The notes under the pieces are model-generated. The model saw nothing but the letters and a program-made list of their open reading frames with translations. It did not search any database and was not told where the DNA came from. Shown here in pieces: positions 53,201 through 64,000 of a stretch of DNA of 64,000 bases. Each line of letters opens with the position of its first letter. Positions within the stretch are counted from its first letter, which is position 1. Source of the DNA: Phoenix dactylifera. Its lineage: Eukaryota; Streptophyta; Magnoliopsida; Arecales; Arecaceae. The translations under genes were made by a program, and so were the position numbers. The stretch spans positions 31,265,575 to 31,329,574 of the forward strand of contig NC_052392.1 in NCBI RefSeq assembly GCF_009389715.1, in the 5' to 3' direction.

Positions 53201-55303
53201 TGTTTTGTTTTGTGACAGTCTGGATATGGTGATGCTGGGGGTCTGTACGCACTCCAACCTGGAGCAAGAGGTGCCAATTCTAAGCTTCTCTCTCACTGAA
53301 ATCTTTACTCATCATCCATTTGCTGATAGGTGCTCTTTTTTTTTGTTCTTTTGTTTCAGTTGCATTTGCACAGGTGAGTATTACTCAGCCAAGTCTGAGT
53401 TGTTAACATCTTCTGTTTTTTTGGTGATGCCGTTTTCTTAATTTCTCATATTGTTAATTTGAGTAACGTGCAGCTTCATTTACATTTTTGCATGTGATGC
53501 TATAACTGTTTTCATTAGATGGGCAATGCTGCGGCAATTGCAGCTGCATTTGGTGGTGGTTTGCCTCCTGGAATAAGTGGTACTAATGACAGGTGCACAA
53601 TCTTAGTCACTAATTTGAATCCTGATGTAAGCCCAGCCCTCCCCATTCTATGGTTTTTCTCCTTGCTCTAGCTCCCACAAGGCTACTCAATCCTTCAATT
53701 TGTATTTTTACTGCAGCAAATTGATGAGGATAAGCTTTTTAATTTATTTTCAATATATGGCAACATCATGAGAATCAAGCTACTGCGCAATAAACCAGAT
53801 CATGCACTTGTTCAAATGGCGGACGGATTTCAAGCTGAATTGGCTGTACATTTCTTGAAGGTTTGATTGCTCTTGCCATTTTTTTAACTTTATTAGCTGT
53901 AATTGTAAAATCACCATTTGATCTCCGAGATATGGATGATGTCGGTAAAAAAATTAGTCACAAGAATGTTAATTTTTCTTCAATTGAATTTAACAAGTCA
54001 TTAAATCTCAGAAAATATTCACTTGCTGGTTTCCTAACTGTTATGTCTTGACATGATTGGTAAACCTGTATGGTGGATGAGTCCTCCTATGGACTTGAGA
54101 ATGAAAAATGACAGAGGGCAACCATAGACAGACGAAAGGGTGATTCTCGGCAATAGTTATTTTTGTTTTTCTATAACATGCTCGAATAACTCAGTATTGA
54201 TATTCCATGACAATTTGGAGTTTAATTACCTGCTGTCCTACCATGCTTTAAAAACCTTGTCAATTTATCCACTAAATTTAAAAAAAGCCTTTTAGTTTCT
54301 GATGTAACTGTGTGATGTCATGCTTCTTTTTACTTACTGTGACCTGAATATCCTTTATTCATCAATTTTCCAACTTTTCTACTTGTGCCATCAATAGAAG
54401 CATTTTTGTCATGAATTCCATGTCTCTTTTGTCAGAATCTTCAACCGTGTTTCGATTTTCATCTCTAGCATCTACTCTTAAGCCTGCACGCTCTGCTGAA
54501 ATAGATAAAGCAAGCCACTGCATTACTTCTTCCCTTGTGCATGCCTCATGTCACAGACAGAGTGCTTATGTATGCAATGTGAAACAAAAGATCATCCGGT
54601 ACCTTTATGACTCCTACTCAATGCTATTGTATGAACCATTTGCACGAATAGGACCAGCAAGCACAGAATGCTCCAGGATGTCCACAGGCACAAAGAAACA
54701 AAAATATAACTTTTCATACAATACATGTTCCTGTGAATATAATAAATTCCTTTCCCTTCTCTCTCATCATAATTTTGAAAGTTGGCTGGCTGGTCTAACA
54801 CTGATGCTTATAGCTTACCTGCTTGTTTCTGGCTTGATCTGGCCTCATTACTTTGAATAAGAAATACCTTGCATCGTCCTGTTTGATTTCATTTTTTCCC
54901 CCTACTATGGCAGGGTGCAATGTTGTTTGGGAAGAGGATGGAGGTGAACTTCTCGAAGTATCCAAACATCACGCCAGCCCCTGACACCCACGAGTATGCT
55001 GGGTCCAGCCTTAACCGCTTCAACAACAATGCAGTTAAAAATTACCGATATTGCTGTTCCCCAACCAAAATGATCCATGTTTCAGCTCTCCCTCAAGACA
55101 TCACAGAGGATGAAGTTGTAACTCACCTGGAGGAGCATGGCACAATTGTGAACAGCAAAATTTTTGAGGTCAATGGGAAGAAGCAGGCCCTGGTTCTGTT
55201 CGAGAATGAGGAACAAGCTACCGAGGCTCTTGTATGTAAGCACGCAAGCACCATTGACCGGTCAGTCATTCGGATATCCTTCTCCCAGCTCCAGAGTATT
55301 TAA
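41201..55303 (+). CDS. PTB3: Polypyrimidine tract-binding protein homologue, PTB3 type, complete
   Basis: Coding exons: 41201-41257, 41359-41430, 41522-41598, 46671-46755, 48835-48967, 49199-49263, 49356-49405, 49499-49540, 53007-53058, 53219-53270, 53360-53373, 53519-53626, 53717-53860 and 54914-55303, totalling 446 codons plus stop. A non-coding exon ends at 40940. Four RRMs: SKVIHIRNVGHEISENDLLQ; RILLVTIHHMLYPITVEVLH; RCTILVTNLNPDQIDEDKLF; TKMIHVSALPQDITEDEVVT. The sequence tracks Arabidopsis PTB3 (At1g43190) closely as recalled, including NKPDHALVQMADGFQAELAV and the end ISFSQLQSI. It binds CU-rich RNA and regulates splicing. The exon of 14 nt (53360-53373) encodes part of VAFAQ. Intron 3 is 5.1 kb, intron 8 is 3.5 kb. 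The acceptor at 46670 (GCAATTTAAG) is unusual in lacking a pyrimidine before AG. Confidence 0.95.
41599..46670 (+). other. PTB3 5-kb intron with LINE relic and GA-rich block
   Basis: Holds the RTE relic (43690-44070) and a purine-rich block (45740-46140, ending in GGTACG-type text to 46260) that is probably an old transposon. A small hairpin AACCACTG/CAGTGGTT sits near 42090. No exon was found between the flanking coding exons, although such long introns of PTB genes can hide regulatory exons. Confidence 0.7.
43690..44070 (-). mobile_element. RTE-type LINE, 3' end relic
   Basis: Minus-strand pieces read LRWYRHVLKKKNLRG, RVTYVEVKKDREECV and PTPNSWDN, matching the C-terminal layout of plant RTE LINEs (LRWxGHVxRR ... 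GRPRxTWxEVVKKDM ... DPxxWD). Several stops and frame changes are present. The plus-strand CCCAACTATTTGG near 43724 is the typical 3'-terminal text of the family. Confidence 0.65.
47400..47485. repeat. Short direct repeat, period 50 bp, in PTB3 intron 4
   Basis: GAGTCAATCTCATGCATATG occurs at 47408 and again at 47458. It lies in a somewhat GC-richer block (47340-47760) that may be transposon-derived; no family recognised. Confidence 0.7.
48411..48440. repeat. T12-G18 homopolymer junction
   Basis: A run of about 12 T directly joined to about 18 G in a PTB3 intron. Long G runs can form quadruplexes and are error-prone in sequencing, so the length is uncertain. Confidence 0.8.
50530..50770 (-). 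mobile_element. tRNA-derived SINE in PTB3 intron 8
   Basis: The minus strand shows an A-box-like TAGTTTGGATGG, then the B box GGGTTCGATTGT about 40 nt on, a tRNA-unrelated body, and a 3' end CTTGTTATTAACAAAAAAAA. This is the complete SINE plan. Family name not assigned; no clear target duplication. Confidence 0.75.
53360..53373 (+). other. 14-nt microexon of PTB3
   Basis: TTGCATTTGCACAG between TTTGTTTCAG and GTGAGT. Needed to keep the frame from GARG to AFAQMGN. Its two flanking introns are 89 bp and 145 bp. Confidence 0.85.
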
Positions 55304-56420
55304 ACCTTGGAGATATAGGGGAGAAAATGGTGAGTGTGCTCCTTTTTTTGTTCTTCTTGGTATTAGCAAACATTGGTTGTCGTCGGAAGATGGCTGTGGC
55401 ACATTTTTGGATTTGTATTTTAAGTTGGGTTTCTACAACAAGTCAGAATGACAATGGCTTTAATTGGTATGTATTTGTTGGATTCTAGGCATCTTTGACA
55501 TCCTGAGTGGCGTTAAGTTCGTGTTATTGAAAGGCTTCTTTTCAGGGTTATTTTGGGGCGGAGGAGTTCATATGTAGTAATGGCATGTGTTCTTTTTAGG
55601 ATTTCTGTTTCTCATATTTTGTTTTGAAGAATGTAGGATAGGGACAATCATTTCAGAAGAAGTCAACACGCTAGCTGCTACTAATAAGTTTCTACCAAAT
55701 TTGCTCATCTCTGCCCTTGTCTCGCAGTTACTTCCTTCGTGATGTTTGATGCCTTTTGTCAACAATACAAATTTATAATTCTATAGACTGTCATTTTTAT
55801 CCCACAAGACCTCGTTTGCCAATCTACTACCTTCTCACCTTGCTTTATTACACCTGCAATTTGTGATATCACCTACTCACAACCCTGTTAACTTGTGGTA
55901 CTACCACTGTCGTCACCATTCTAAAGCACAATTAGGTGTTCCCATAATCACATCGATTCACCGAATCTTTGTAATTAGACTCCAGTTAGTGCAATGGCTC
56001 ATATGTCATCATCACTATGGCATGCGGCTTATTAACATTTACTGTGGTGTGCAACGTCTCCCAATACCATTTTTACTTCTCTCTGAAATTTTCTTGGTTA
56101 ACGAGACCTACAAAGTCTAAAACTTCAGCCCATTGGATGCACCCAAACTGCAGTAACCAAAAGGTGAATGGTTAGTCGAAGAAGGGCTTGAATAAGCTTT
56201 TTGTCAGATGCCAGAAATTTAGAAGGTCGCGGGGAAATGATTATTTTTATTGTTTAGACCTTTTTTAATTGGGTTGGTGCAGTATTCTACAACGTTGCCT
56301 GGCAGCACGACGTTTGCATTGCTTTTTTACAACTCTATTTTTACGGTTTAGGTTGCTCCCATTTAGCCTGCCGCTACTATAGAAATCGTTTTTGCCTTCT
56401 TTTTCTCTGGCTACCTTATT
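55304..56420 (+). other. PTB3 3' UTR and intergenic spacer
   Basis: T-rich 3' UTR of a few hundred bases, then AT-rich spacer. No gene recognised. Confidence 0.4.
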
Positions 56421-56429
56421 TTTCAGTTT

Positions 56430-57420
56430 GCCATGTTGTCTCTCGTCGGAGCAATGGAGGGGCTAGTAGAGTGCACCCGATTTCTTGGGGGATGGAGTGC
56501 CTGCCCCTGCGGGAAGGGGGCTTGGGAGTTTACTCCGTGTTGATCAGGCTGGAGGCTTGCTATGAGATATTTGCTAGAGCCAACAGAACCTTTGGAGCTC
56601 TGGCAAAGTATGGCCTACATACGTCTCCTATGATGGTGCGTGCTAGGCAGAACTACTCCATCTGGAAGGAGATTTGCGGGCATGCCGCAAGGATCATGGC
56701 CAATGTCATGTGGACTATTGGTGATGGTCAGGCAATGAAGGTCTTGGGCGATGCCTTGTTTTCTAATTTCTAATTTGCTCCTCTCCTAATGGCCTACTAT
56801 GGTTAATACTGAGGTCAATGCCGACATATGAGTTTGTGAGCTGATCACCTCGAGGGAGAGAAAGTGGAATTCTTCTCTTGTCACTCGCGCTGCTACCCTG
56901 ATTCCAGGCCAGCATCGTGGACAGGAGGGTTTGGCAGGCAACCTGCAGTATGAAGGCAAAGGCCAGTAATCTGTACCATATGTTTAAAGAGAAGATCGAG
57001 TAGATTTGTGACTCTGCGTGGGTCTAAAGGTTGAGTGCCCACCCTAGGGACACCCAGTTCATCTCGAAGGTGGAATGAGGCCGCCTACCTACCAAAAGTT
57101 TATTTGGAAGGTGGAGTGAGACTGCCTTCCTACCAAAAGCATTCCGAGCAGATGTGGGATGTTGTCTCCCGCCATTGTGTGATTTTTGCCATGTTGAGAA
57201 CTTGGTGGCCCTACGTCCTCTTTCAGTGTTATTGTGCGGTGCATGTTTGGAGACTCCTTGGTGGATCCCAGGTCTTCCTTCAGCCTGATGCGCATGTCGA
57301 GGGCTTCCTTTCCTACATGACGGACTGCTTCAGGAGAGCCTCTACAAGAGTCCTGGGCATCAGGACAAGGCGTATCACATTTGGCTAATTGGAAATAAGC
57401 GTGCATTTGAACGGCGCTGT
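56430..57420 (+). mobile_element. LINE (plant L1-type) internal fragment
   Basis: HPISWGMECLPLREGGLGVY, then YSIWKEICGHAARIMANVMW and TIGDGQAMKVLGD match the C-terminal RT region of plant LINEs (compare WEIGDGRAI in the 27.4-29.2 kb element). The 57035-57390 stretch matches the following zf-RVT region in shifting frames. There is no poly(A) tail and no target duplication, so it is a decayed internal piece. Several stops and frame changes. Confidence 0.75.
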
Positions 57421-58156
57421 CACCCAAATTCATTGCCGAAAGGGTCCTTATTCAAACAGCTGAACCTTCGGAGAGCCTATTATAGCTAACGACATCTGGA
57501 ACTTCCTTTCTGCTTCTGCTTCTGAAGCGTCCAGAATGATCTTACATGTAATCAGGGCAATAGAACTGTCTCCAGTAAATTACCTCAACATGAAAACCTA
57601 GACAAGAAGAGGGCTGTTCAAATAGCATAAGATACAATCATATCCCATCCATTTGGTTCACACAGGTTGATCAAAGACGTCAGGCGAATGCCTCCATTCG
57701 AACCTCGAAGTGCAGCACAACACTAACTGGAAATACAGTACCAAAGAGTCTATGCTTCATATATGCAGTAATAATGCCTCATCTTTTTGTACATTAAACA
57801 ACAAAATATGAAAAGAAAGCAACAGTTTTACAATACCAACGAGGTAAAACTGCACGTCTAACCACTCTTAAGGTATGTTAGAGAACATCAAGCTCAAACT
57901 TCTTCCTTTTTTCCTTGCTTCTTTGTGCTGCAAAGCCATGAATGCACCACATAACAAGACACTTCAAATAACAGCACAAGCTAAGATTTGAATTTATGGA
58001 GCTTCCCATGATCCAACTCATAGTTTTATTTAGCCTGACATAAACCAAAGTGTAGCAGATTTAACTGATAATATACACATTTTCTAACCAGCACATATTA
58101 TTCACATTTTATAACCAGTAAGACTGACAAATAGTGTGAGCATGCTGATCACCTTG
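57421..58156 (-). other. Probable 3' UTR of the LIKE COV gene, with a possible 3'-UTR intron
   Basis: On the minus strand the coding exon continues TAGCAAG|GTGATC, a usable donor 4 nt after the stop codon, and TTTGCAG|CACAAAG near 57934 would be its acceptor. No other gene was seen here. Confidence 0.4.
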
Positions 58157-61100
58157 CTATGGAATCCTGTTTAAGCGAATGCTCTGATTCTTGCGCGGGA
58201 TCTGTTCTAGAGGAGCAATCATTTGCGGCATTGTCATCCCCCCAGAAACAATGATCTCTGAATAATGTTCGATATACCATAAAAATGTCAGAGAAGAACA
58301 ATGCATACTGATTAGATCTTGTTTGAAGATGACTTGACAATTTAGTCTGCTCAGTTTACTTAATATCCTTGTGCTGATACTTTGAGTGGTCGATGATACT
58401 TAAGAAATGTACAGATAAACAAAAATCTAACACAAAATTACCAAAACTCCAGTTAAAAAAATTTAAATGTATCTAATTATTTTTCAAGCTTACCTCCACC
58501 AAGTACATTCAGCAACAGTGTTAAAAATAAATCCACAAGTAGCAAATCTTTACATGCTTATTAACATATTAGGAAACTGAGCACAGGCACCTAAAAGTAC
58601 CCAGGTGAGGAGAGAAAATGTGACAACTCACAAAATAGAGTAATTCATGAGCAGAACAAATATCTTGCATGCATGTCACAATAACCTTGTCTTACCTTTA
58701 GCTGAAATCCTTATGAAAAGGAAAAAAATATATACAATCAGCCAAGTTGTAGATAGAAGGGTTTAGCCACCACCAACATGGGCTGCTGAATTTTCACCCT
58801 TCTCAATGACAGTCCCATTTTCTATGAAGCAAATACTGGCTAGATTTTAGCAAAAAAAAAAAAAAGACTGGCTAGATTAAGATTTCTCAATTTCTTACTT
58901 GATTTGAGACAAGATAGATAATGAAACATATGATGGGAGCAATCTGAAGGAAGGCAACGCTTGTGCAACACTGTGGATACATTTAGACGTGCATATTTTT
59001 CTAACGAATAAAAAGGGATGATAACCCTATCAAAGAGAAAAATGGACCATAGGCTAACAAATAGGAAAGATACACTTCTTGGATAAAGTGGTGGTAGTTG
59101 ATATCGCTAGCTCTCTAGCATTGCTATCTACTACGTTAGGCCCCATACTGTCTTTCAATAGAACAGCTATTAATTTCTTTTTTTTTTCTTTTTTGTTCAA
59201 GAAAAAAATGAGCTGGCCCTAGAGAATACATTCTTCACTATCTTTGTGTTTATATGAAGCCACGTCATGGTACTCAACACACAGCTTTCTTTTCTCAATT
59301 GTCACCCAGTCAACAATGAGACTATTGCATCAGATCTCTCAAGATTTAAAAAGCAAATAAAAAATGTCCTTGGATTACTTGATCGTTCCTCTCAAGTTTG
59401 GCATCCCCTACCCCATTCTGTTCTAATTGAAAGCAGTAAAACACCTATTATGACACCAATTCCCTAATCAATAAAAATCCCATTTTTCTTAATTAATGCA
59501 ATCTCTTTTAGACAGCCCCCCTCCTCCTCCTATCTCCCCCATTCTCTCAACTCATGTTTGTGTGCATTTAGCCATTATATTAAAAGAATAGAACAATCTC
59601 ACAGACCACTCTCCACTTCGATCCACAACGATTTCAAAATAGGCAGATCAGTATGGTACCATCAGTACCATACCATTCCAAATGCAAAACCAACATCAGT
59701 ATAAGTGCCAAGATGCCAAAACTATTCATATCAATATGTATCTACCCACAATGATGATACTGTAGTGACTATATCAGTTAGTACTAATGGTTTTTCATTC
59801 TTTTCCATGCTATCACTTTTACATACCGCATCGATACCATACCATTCCAGTGGAAAAAAGGTTTAGGATGCCGTACTGTATTTAAAACCTTGCCATCCCC
59901 TTTTGTCTAGAGAGACCGTAAAATTAGCCAAATGGAAGCCTAATTCTTCTATTCCTCGCTATTTCTCTATTATGTCTTTTTAACTAAATAAAATTACAGA
60001 AGGAATTACGCTGTTATGCTTTCCAAAGCAAAGTTCAAAAAATGCATTAAAAACTAGAGGACATAATTTGCGATTCTATTGACAACTCTAATGGGTGTTA
60101 AAACTATTTTTCAGTTTTACAATGACTTTTTATATTTGGACTTGTGGTATTCTCATGGTTATTAGACAGATATCAGGCTGGCTGACAGGACCAGAAAATC
60201 AGTGAACCAGACCCCTGGTGAATCCAGTTTCCTAATGGAGCAGAAAGACATTTGGACCAGTAGAAAATATCCAAACCAGCTGGTTTCTTGGAAAATCCGG
60301 TGAACTAGACAAGCGAACCATGGGTGAACCAGGTATTGTAAGGCTTAAACAAATAGTGTTTAACATGGGATTCAAACAGCTGACTTCTAGTACAACATAA
60401 AGCCTCTCAAGCACTGCACTAGCAATGTGTTTTCGTTTCATTAGGATACTTTATTATGTATACATAAGATGAAGCTATTTTAAAGCTTTACTATTTTTTT
60501 AACAAAAAAAAAAGATTCCACAAAAAAAAAACATAATCATTTTTTCATTTGGTAGAAAATGAAATATGAATATTGATTATCTTTTTTGAATGTTTTCAAA
60601 GCTTTACTAGTTATTATTAAAAATATTAGTAAATTTCAACATTTTTACCATTTTCAAAAATTAAATGATTCATCATTACTTTCTATTTATGCTATGATTA
60701 AGGAATAGAATAAAATATTGATCCATGTGATTTATAAAGAAGTATTTAACAAATTATACATATTTTTATTATATTAATTTTATTGCTATATTTTTAGCTT
60801 TTAAATATGTTTTAATGTAGACTTGGTCCAAGTCATTGACTTGATGATCGGACCAGTGACCTACCGAGCCCATTGGCCGAGTTGGTCTCGAGTAGTTTAA
60901 TAACCATGGGATTCTATTACTGACTAGGCTTTATGGCTTTAAGCCATGCTTCGCCTTTTGTGATCTCATATCTTTTAAAACAAGGGAGCCAAGTTTTGGA
61001 TTTTTCTTCTTATATATTTATTACTTTACTTTTGATGGATTTCTATGATGCACTTGTAAGTAGGATGTACTACATGGAGGTAGAGCTACAAGATTAAGGA

Positions 61101-63882
61101 TGATAGCAGTATGGCACTATGAGAGTTGGTGACTACCAGCAAGAATGGGAGGTCAGAGTCTTATGGTGCCACAAGTCAAAATATTTTAACTAAAATTTGG
61201 GTTTTTCATTGAAATATAACAATTTAAATTAACAAGCTAGCATTTTAAAGACTGTTTGTTCTTGAGATTGAGAGGGAATATTAATATATACCTATTCGTA
61301 TGGTCGCAAGGGTGTTATAATTAATCTACTCATTCTTAGAAACTTTTAAGTTTCATGTGCTCATTTCGTAGCATTTTAGAATGTTTCAGATTATCTAAGT
61401 TACATGGAAGGATTCACCATCTCCTTCAAGTACCATGTAAAATTAGAGATGCTAAATGAATGAGATTTAGGTAATCATCCCTATTATAAGCTCTACCATT
61501 CCATCTATTGCCTAATCAATTATTTTAACTTTTGTAATTGTATCTCATTTTGTTCTAATATTTTTCTTTGTATTTTTCCATTTATTTCATTTATTTGTTT
61601 ATATTATATCATGTGTTCTAATTAACTTATTTTCTATTATTCTTTTTATATTTCTTGGTATTTTTTGCCTGATTCATTATTGACTATTTTTTTATTTTTT
61701 TTTATTATTTTATACTTTCTTTTTTATGTTTTCAAATCTGATTTATTTATTTTTCAGATTCAATTTATTTTTTCAAATTAATATAGGTGGATAATTTATC
61801 ATATTTCTATTTTTCTGCACGTGCTTGTTTGCTAGTACTTATCTAAAATTACAAAGGATTTTAGTGTTACAAATTTTTAGGGTATCATTTAATTTACCAA
61901 AACTATTCTCTACTTAATCATTATAAAATATTCACTTACTTTTTAATACTAGACAATATTTAACAAACTTTTAACTGTCTCAATTTATTAATTATTATTT
62001 TTTGCGAGTACCTCATTAGAAGTCAGAATATAATAAGATTTTAAAAGAAAAGCTGCCATAAGAAACATAAGATAGTACGTAGAAGTACAAAAGATAAAGA
62101 AAGAAGAAAAAGAGCAAAAGGAAAGGGGGGAGAGGAAGAGAGAGTTAGCTATACTGATCAACACTTTGTCCGAATTTGTTTCTTATCAAAAGGTAGTTTA
62201 ATAGTGTATCGAAGGAAAATCACTGTGTAGCTTATTGGCCACCATTATTTGTTAACATGCTATATAAGCCTTTCTTGGGCAGCCAAACATGAGCAAAGAT
62301 GGTAATAGATTCTCAACTGCAAATATGCAGTAAATGCAATATGAGCATGACATCCAAGTACCAACTTCAAAAGTATTTGAACAATTTACTAAAAAGGTAG
62401 ACTGATAATATATGTCAAAAGAATAAAGTAAAAGGTGACCAAGGAACAAGAGAAATGGCAGAAACAGAAACGTGCAGGGGAACCAGACCTATGCCTTCCC
62501 GAATAGACAGATTTGGTCTAATGATCTCTTGAGAGTTAACCAAAAATATATCTCCGATATATAGATGGTTTGTTGGGACATAAACACTGCATAATTCTTC
62601 ATCACCTTTATCACTCTGCAATGAGGAAAGGAAAGAAAATAACAAGCTAGTTAAACTCACAAAAGATATTGGAAAGACCTGAAAATCAACCAAGTCCAGT
62701 TCCTATATGCATGTAACAAGGAACCAAATAGAACATGTAGGGCATAAACCAGAGTACACAACCCAGATACAGTATTTATTTGAAATACCATTTTAGGCTA
62801 TCAGACATATTGCAGAACACAAAAATTTATCATCTAATAAAAGGATAATCTTTGTTTAAACATGTAGGAGAATAAGGGGAAGACCTAAGATAACATGGAT
62901 GAAAATTGTGAGAAATGATATGGATAAGCTTAAAATAACTTCATAAGTAGCCCTAAAGAGGAAAGCTTGGCAAACAAGGAATATAAAGTTGAGCAAATAG
63001 TTGGAACAAGGCTCAATGGAAACAACCCAATAGCATGAAGAAATACAATTGGACATGTATGTCAGCCAGCAATGAATAAGCCACCCACCATGTAAGCCCC
63101 GGCTTCCTGTATTGATAAATAAGAGCTCTTTATATTGTTAGAAAAGAACATATAGTGCAGCTGCTCTATTCAGATGCTATGATTTCACTGAGGTCCTTCA
63201 CCAATCATTCTCCTTTCAGATGTCTCGCTTCATATATCCACATAATATGGTGATCATAGGCGGCTCAAAACTATAAGAATCGGAAAATGTAATTGCAAAT
63301 ATTACGGCAATCAATCTACATCTATGCCTATGGTTCTTACCTGCCTTACTATATTATGTACTGGATGTTTATTTTTTCATACTTCCTCATCTTCCACCAC
63401 TTTTCGGATCAGGGAAATTAATATTGACGATATAAACAGAAAGTAAAGAGTGCTGGTTTGCTTCCCCAAGAACCTTACTGAAGGGGATGGGTGTATCCTG
63501 GTTTTTTGGGGCAGTGCATGGGAGTTTGAGGATAAATTTGGGCTCTTGCCCTTGGTGAATACTAAAAGAAAATTTTTACAGCCCTTCTGGGCAGCTTTTT
63601 AGGAGACGGCATTTTCTGAAAGAAAATGATGTACTTAGAGAATAAGCAGATTTAATATCTTATGACCAATAGAACATGATGAAAAGCCAGAAAGAATCAC
63701 TGACTGAAGACAGCTAAAGCAACAATTCTAAAGGTCAACTTGCAAAGACCAGATCAATGGAGAAAACCATCTTAAATGAAGTACCTGAAGGATCACCGAT
63801 GATGTGATGAAACCAAATGCATATTCACCGACACGTGGATGACGAATAATTGCAACCTCTTTAAAAGCTGCAGCATTTTGAT
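58157..63882 (-). CDS. LCV: LIKE COV membrane protein (DUF502), last three coding exons; 5' part off window
   Basis: Exons on the minus strand: 63882-63785, 62615-62489, 58257-58157, joined in phase. Translation begins DQNAAAFKEVAIIRHPRVGE, continues YAFGFITSSVILQ, SDKGDEELCSVYVPTNHLYI, GDIFLVNSQEIIRPNLSIRE, and GIEIIVSGGMTMPQMIAPLE, ending IRLNRIP-stop (TAG). These are the signature blocks of COV1/LIKE COV proteins, which in Arabidopsis are Golgi/TGN-associated membrane proteins affecting vascular patterning. About 109 codons are present of a family length near 260; the membrane segments encoded by earlier exons lie right of the window. The intron before the last exon is 4.2 kb. Convergent with PTB3. 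Which LCV paralogue it is cannot be decided. Confidence 0.92.
58258..62488 (-). other. LIKE COV 4.2-kb intron
   Basis: AT-rich. Contains a GGTACCATACC-type repeat block (59650-59880) and the TIR element at 60154-60907. No gene recognised. Confidence 0.75.
60146..60915. mobile_element. Possible hAT-like TIR element with near-8-bp target duplication
   Basis: The left end CATGGTTATTAGAC and right end GTTTAATAACCAT are inverted repeats. The flanks GGTATTCT (60146-60153) and GGGATTCT (60908-60915) match 7 of 8. The interior near both ends is rich in GGACCAG/ACTGGTCC-type words. No transposase. The right edge could be off by one. Confidence 0.45.
62616..63784 (-). other. LIKE COV intron carrying an RTE LINE scrap
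   Basis: Apart from the LINE scrap at 62860-63060, nothing recognised. Confidence 0.7.
62860..63060 (+). mobile_element. RTE-type LINE C-terminal relic
   Basis: The plus strand reads RRIRGRPKITWMKIVRNDMD, then VALKRKAWQTRN, the C-terminal GRPKxTWxxxVxxDM ... ALxRxxWxxR pattern of plant RTE LINEs. Two in-frame stops in 60 codons. Opposite in strand to its host gene LIKE COV. Confidence 0.7.
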
Positions 63883-64000
63883 CTGTATAAAAAGAGCATG
63901 TTACACCACGACTACTCTACCAGAATTTTAGGCAGACCATAGATCTAAAACAGGGGTAGCTAATATTTATGGAGGTTCCATGTAGTGACTAACATATTTT

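Noticed and set aside
54411-54860. 149-residue plus-strand frame inside the last PTB3 intron
   Set aside because: Flanked by consistent PTB3 splice sites, no recognisable domain, and composition like surrounding intron; likely chance.

Overview
The window is nuclear DNA from a flowering plant. GT-AG introns, plant-only families (secondary-wall cellulose synthase, LIKE COV), AAACCCTAA telo boxes and SINE/LINE/hAT/Harbinger-type relics all say so. The cellulose synthase ends like the rice CESA4 / Arabidopsis CESA8 clade, and the AT-rich, repeat-littered introns of several kb suggest a non-grass monocot such as a palm; the species is an inference.

Layout: (1) 1-2196 (+), the 3' half of a secondary-wall cellulose synthase gene. 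(2) 4996-11138 (+), a three-exon YIP4-type Golgi membrane protein gene whose 5.2-kb first intron holds a 276-bp hAT MITE, a tRNA-derived SINE and a near-perfect foldback element. (3) 14383-14733 (+), a small intronless gene for a highly charged protein with a TATA box. (4) 18.8-19.7 kb (-), a decayed Myb/SANT-like gene. (5) 22.9-24.9 kb (-), three related box C/D snoRNAs behind a TATA plus telo-box promoter; all carry the same guide matching the plant 25S rRNA segment CAGAAATCTCGTGTGG. (6) 25.0-29.2 kb, a CpG-rich telo-box segment followed by nested insertions: a TTA-flanked Harbinger-like element containing eight 138-bp AT-rich tandem units, next to a 5'-truncated LINE with an RNase H domain. 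(7) 30.9-35.6 kb (+), a complete RPL3 gene. (8) 40.7-55.3 kb (+), a complete 15-exon polypyrimidine-tract-binding protein gene (PTB3 type) with a 14-nt microexon. (9) 56.4-57.4 kb (+), another LINE relic. (10) 58.2-63.9 kb (-), the last three coding exons of a LIKE COV gene, convergent with PTB3.

The genes are unrelated housekeeping or developmental loci, not a pathway cluster. RPL3 and the snoRNA cluster both serve ribosome production and both show TATA plus telo-box type promoters, although they are transcribed independently. CESA and LIKE COV both act in vascular tissue, but at opposite ends of the window. The most distinctive material is the snoRNA cluster and the layered transposon history at 25.4-29.2 kb. 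No LTR retroelement, Polinton or other virus-like element could be supported. Exon boundaries were set by reading frame, GT-AG sites and remembered family sequences, without alignment software.
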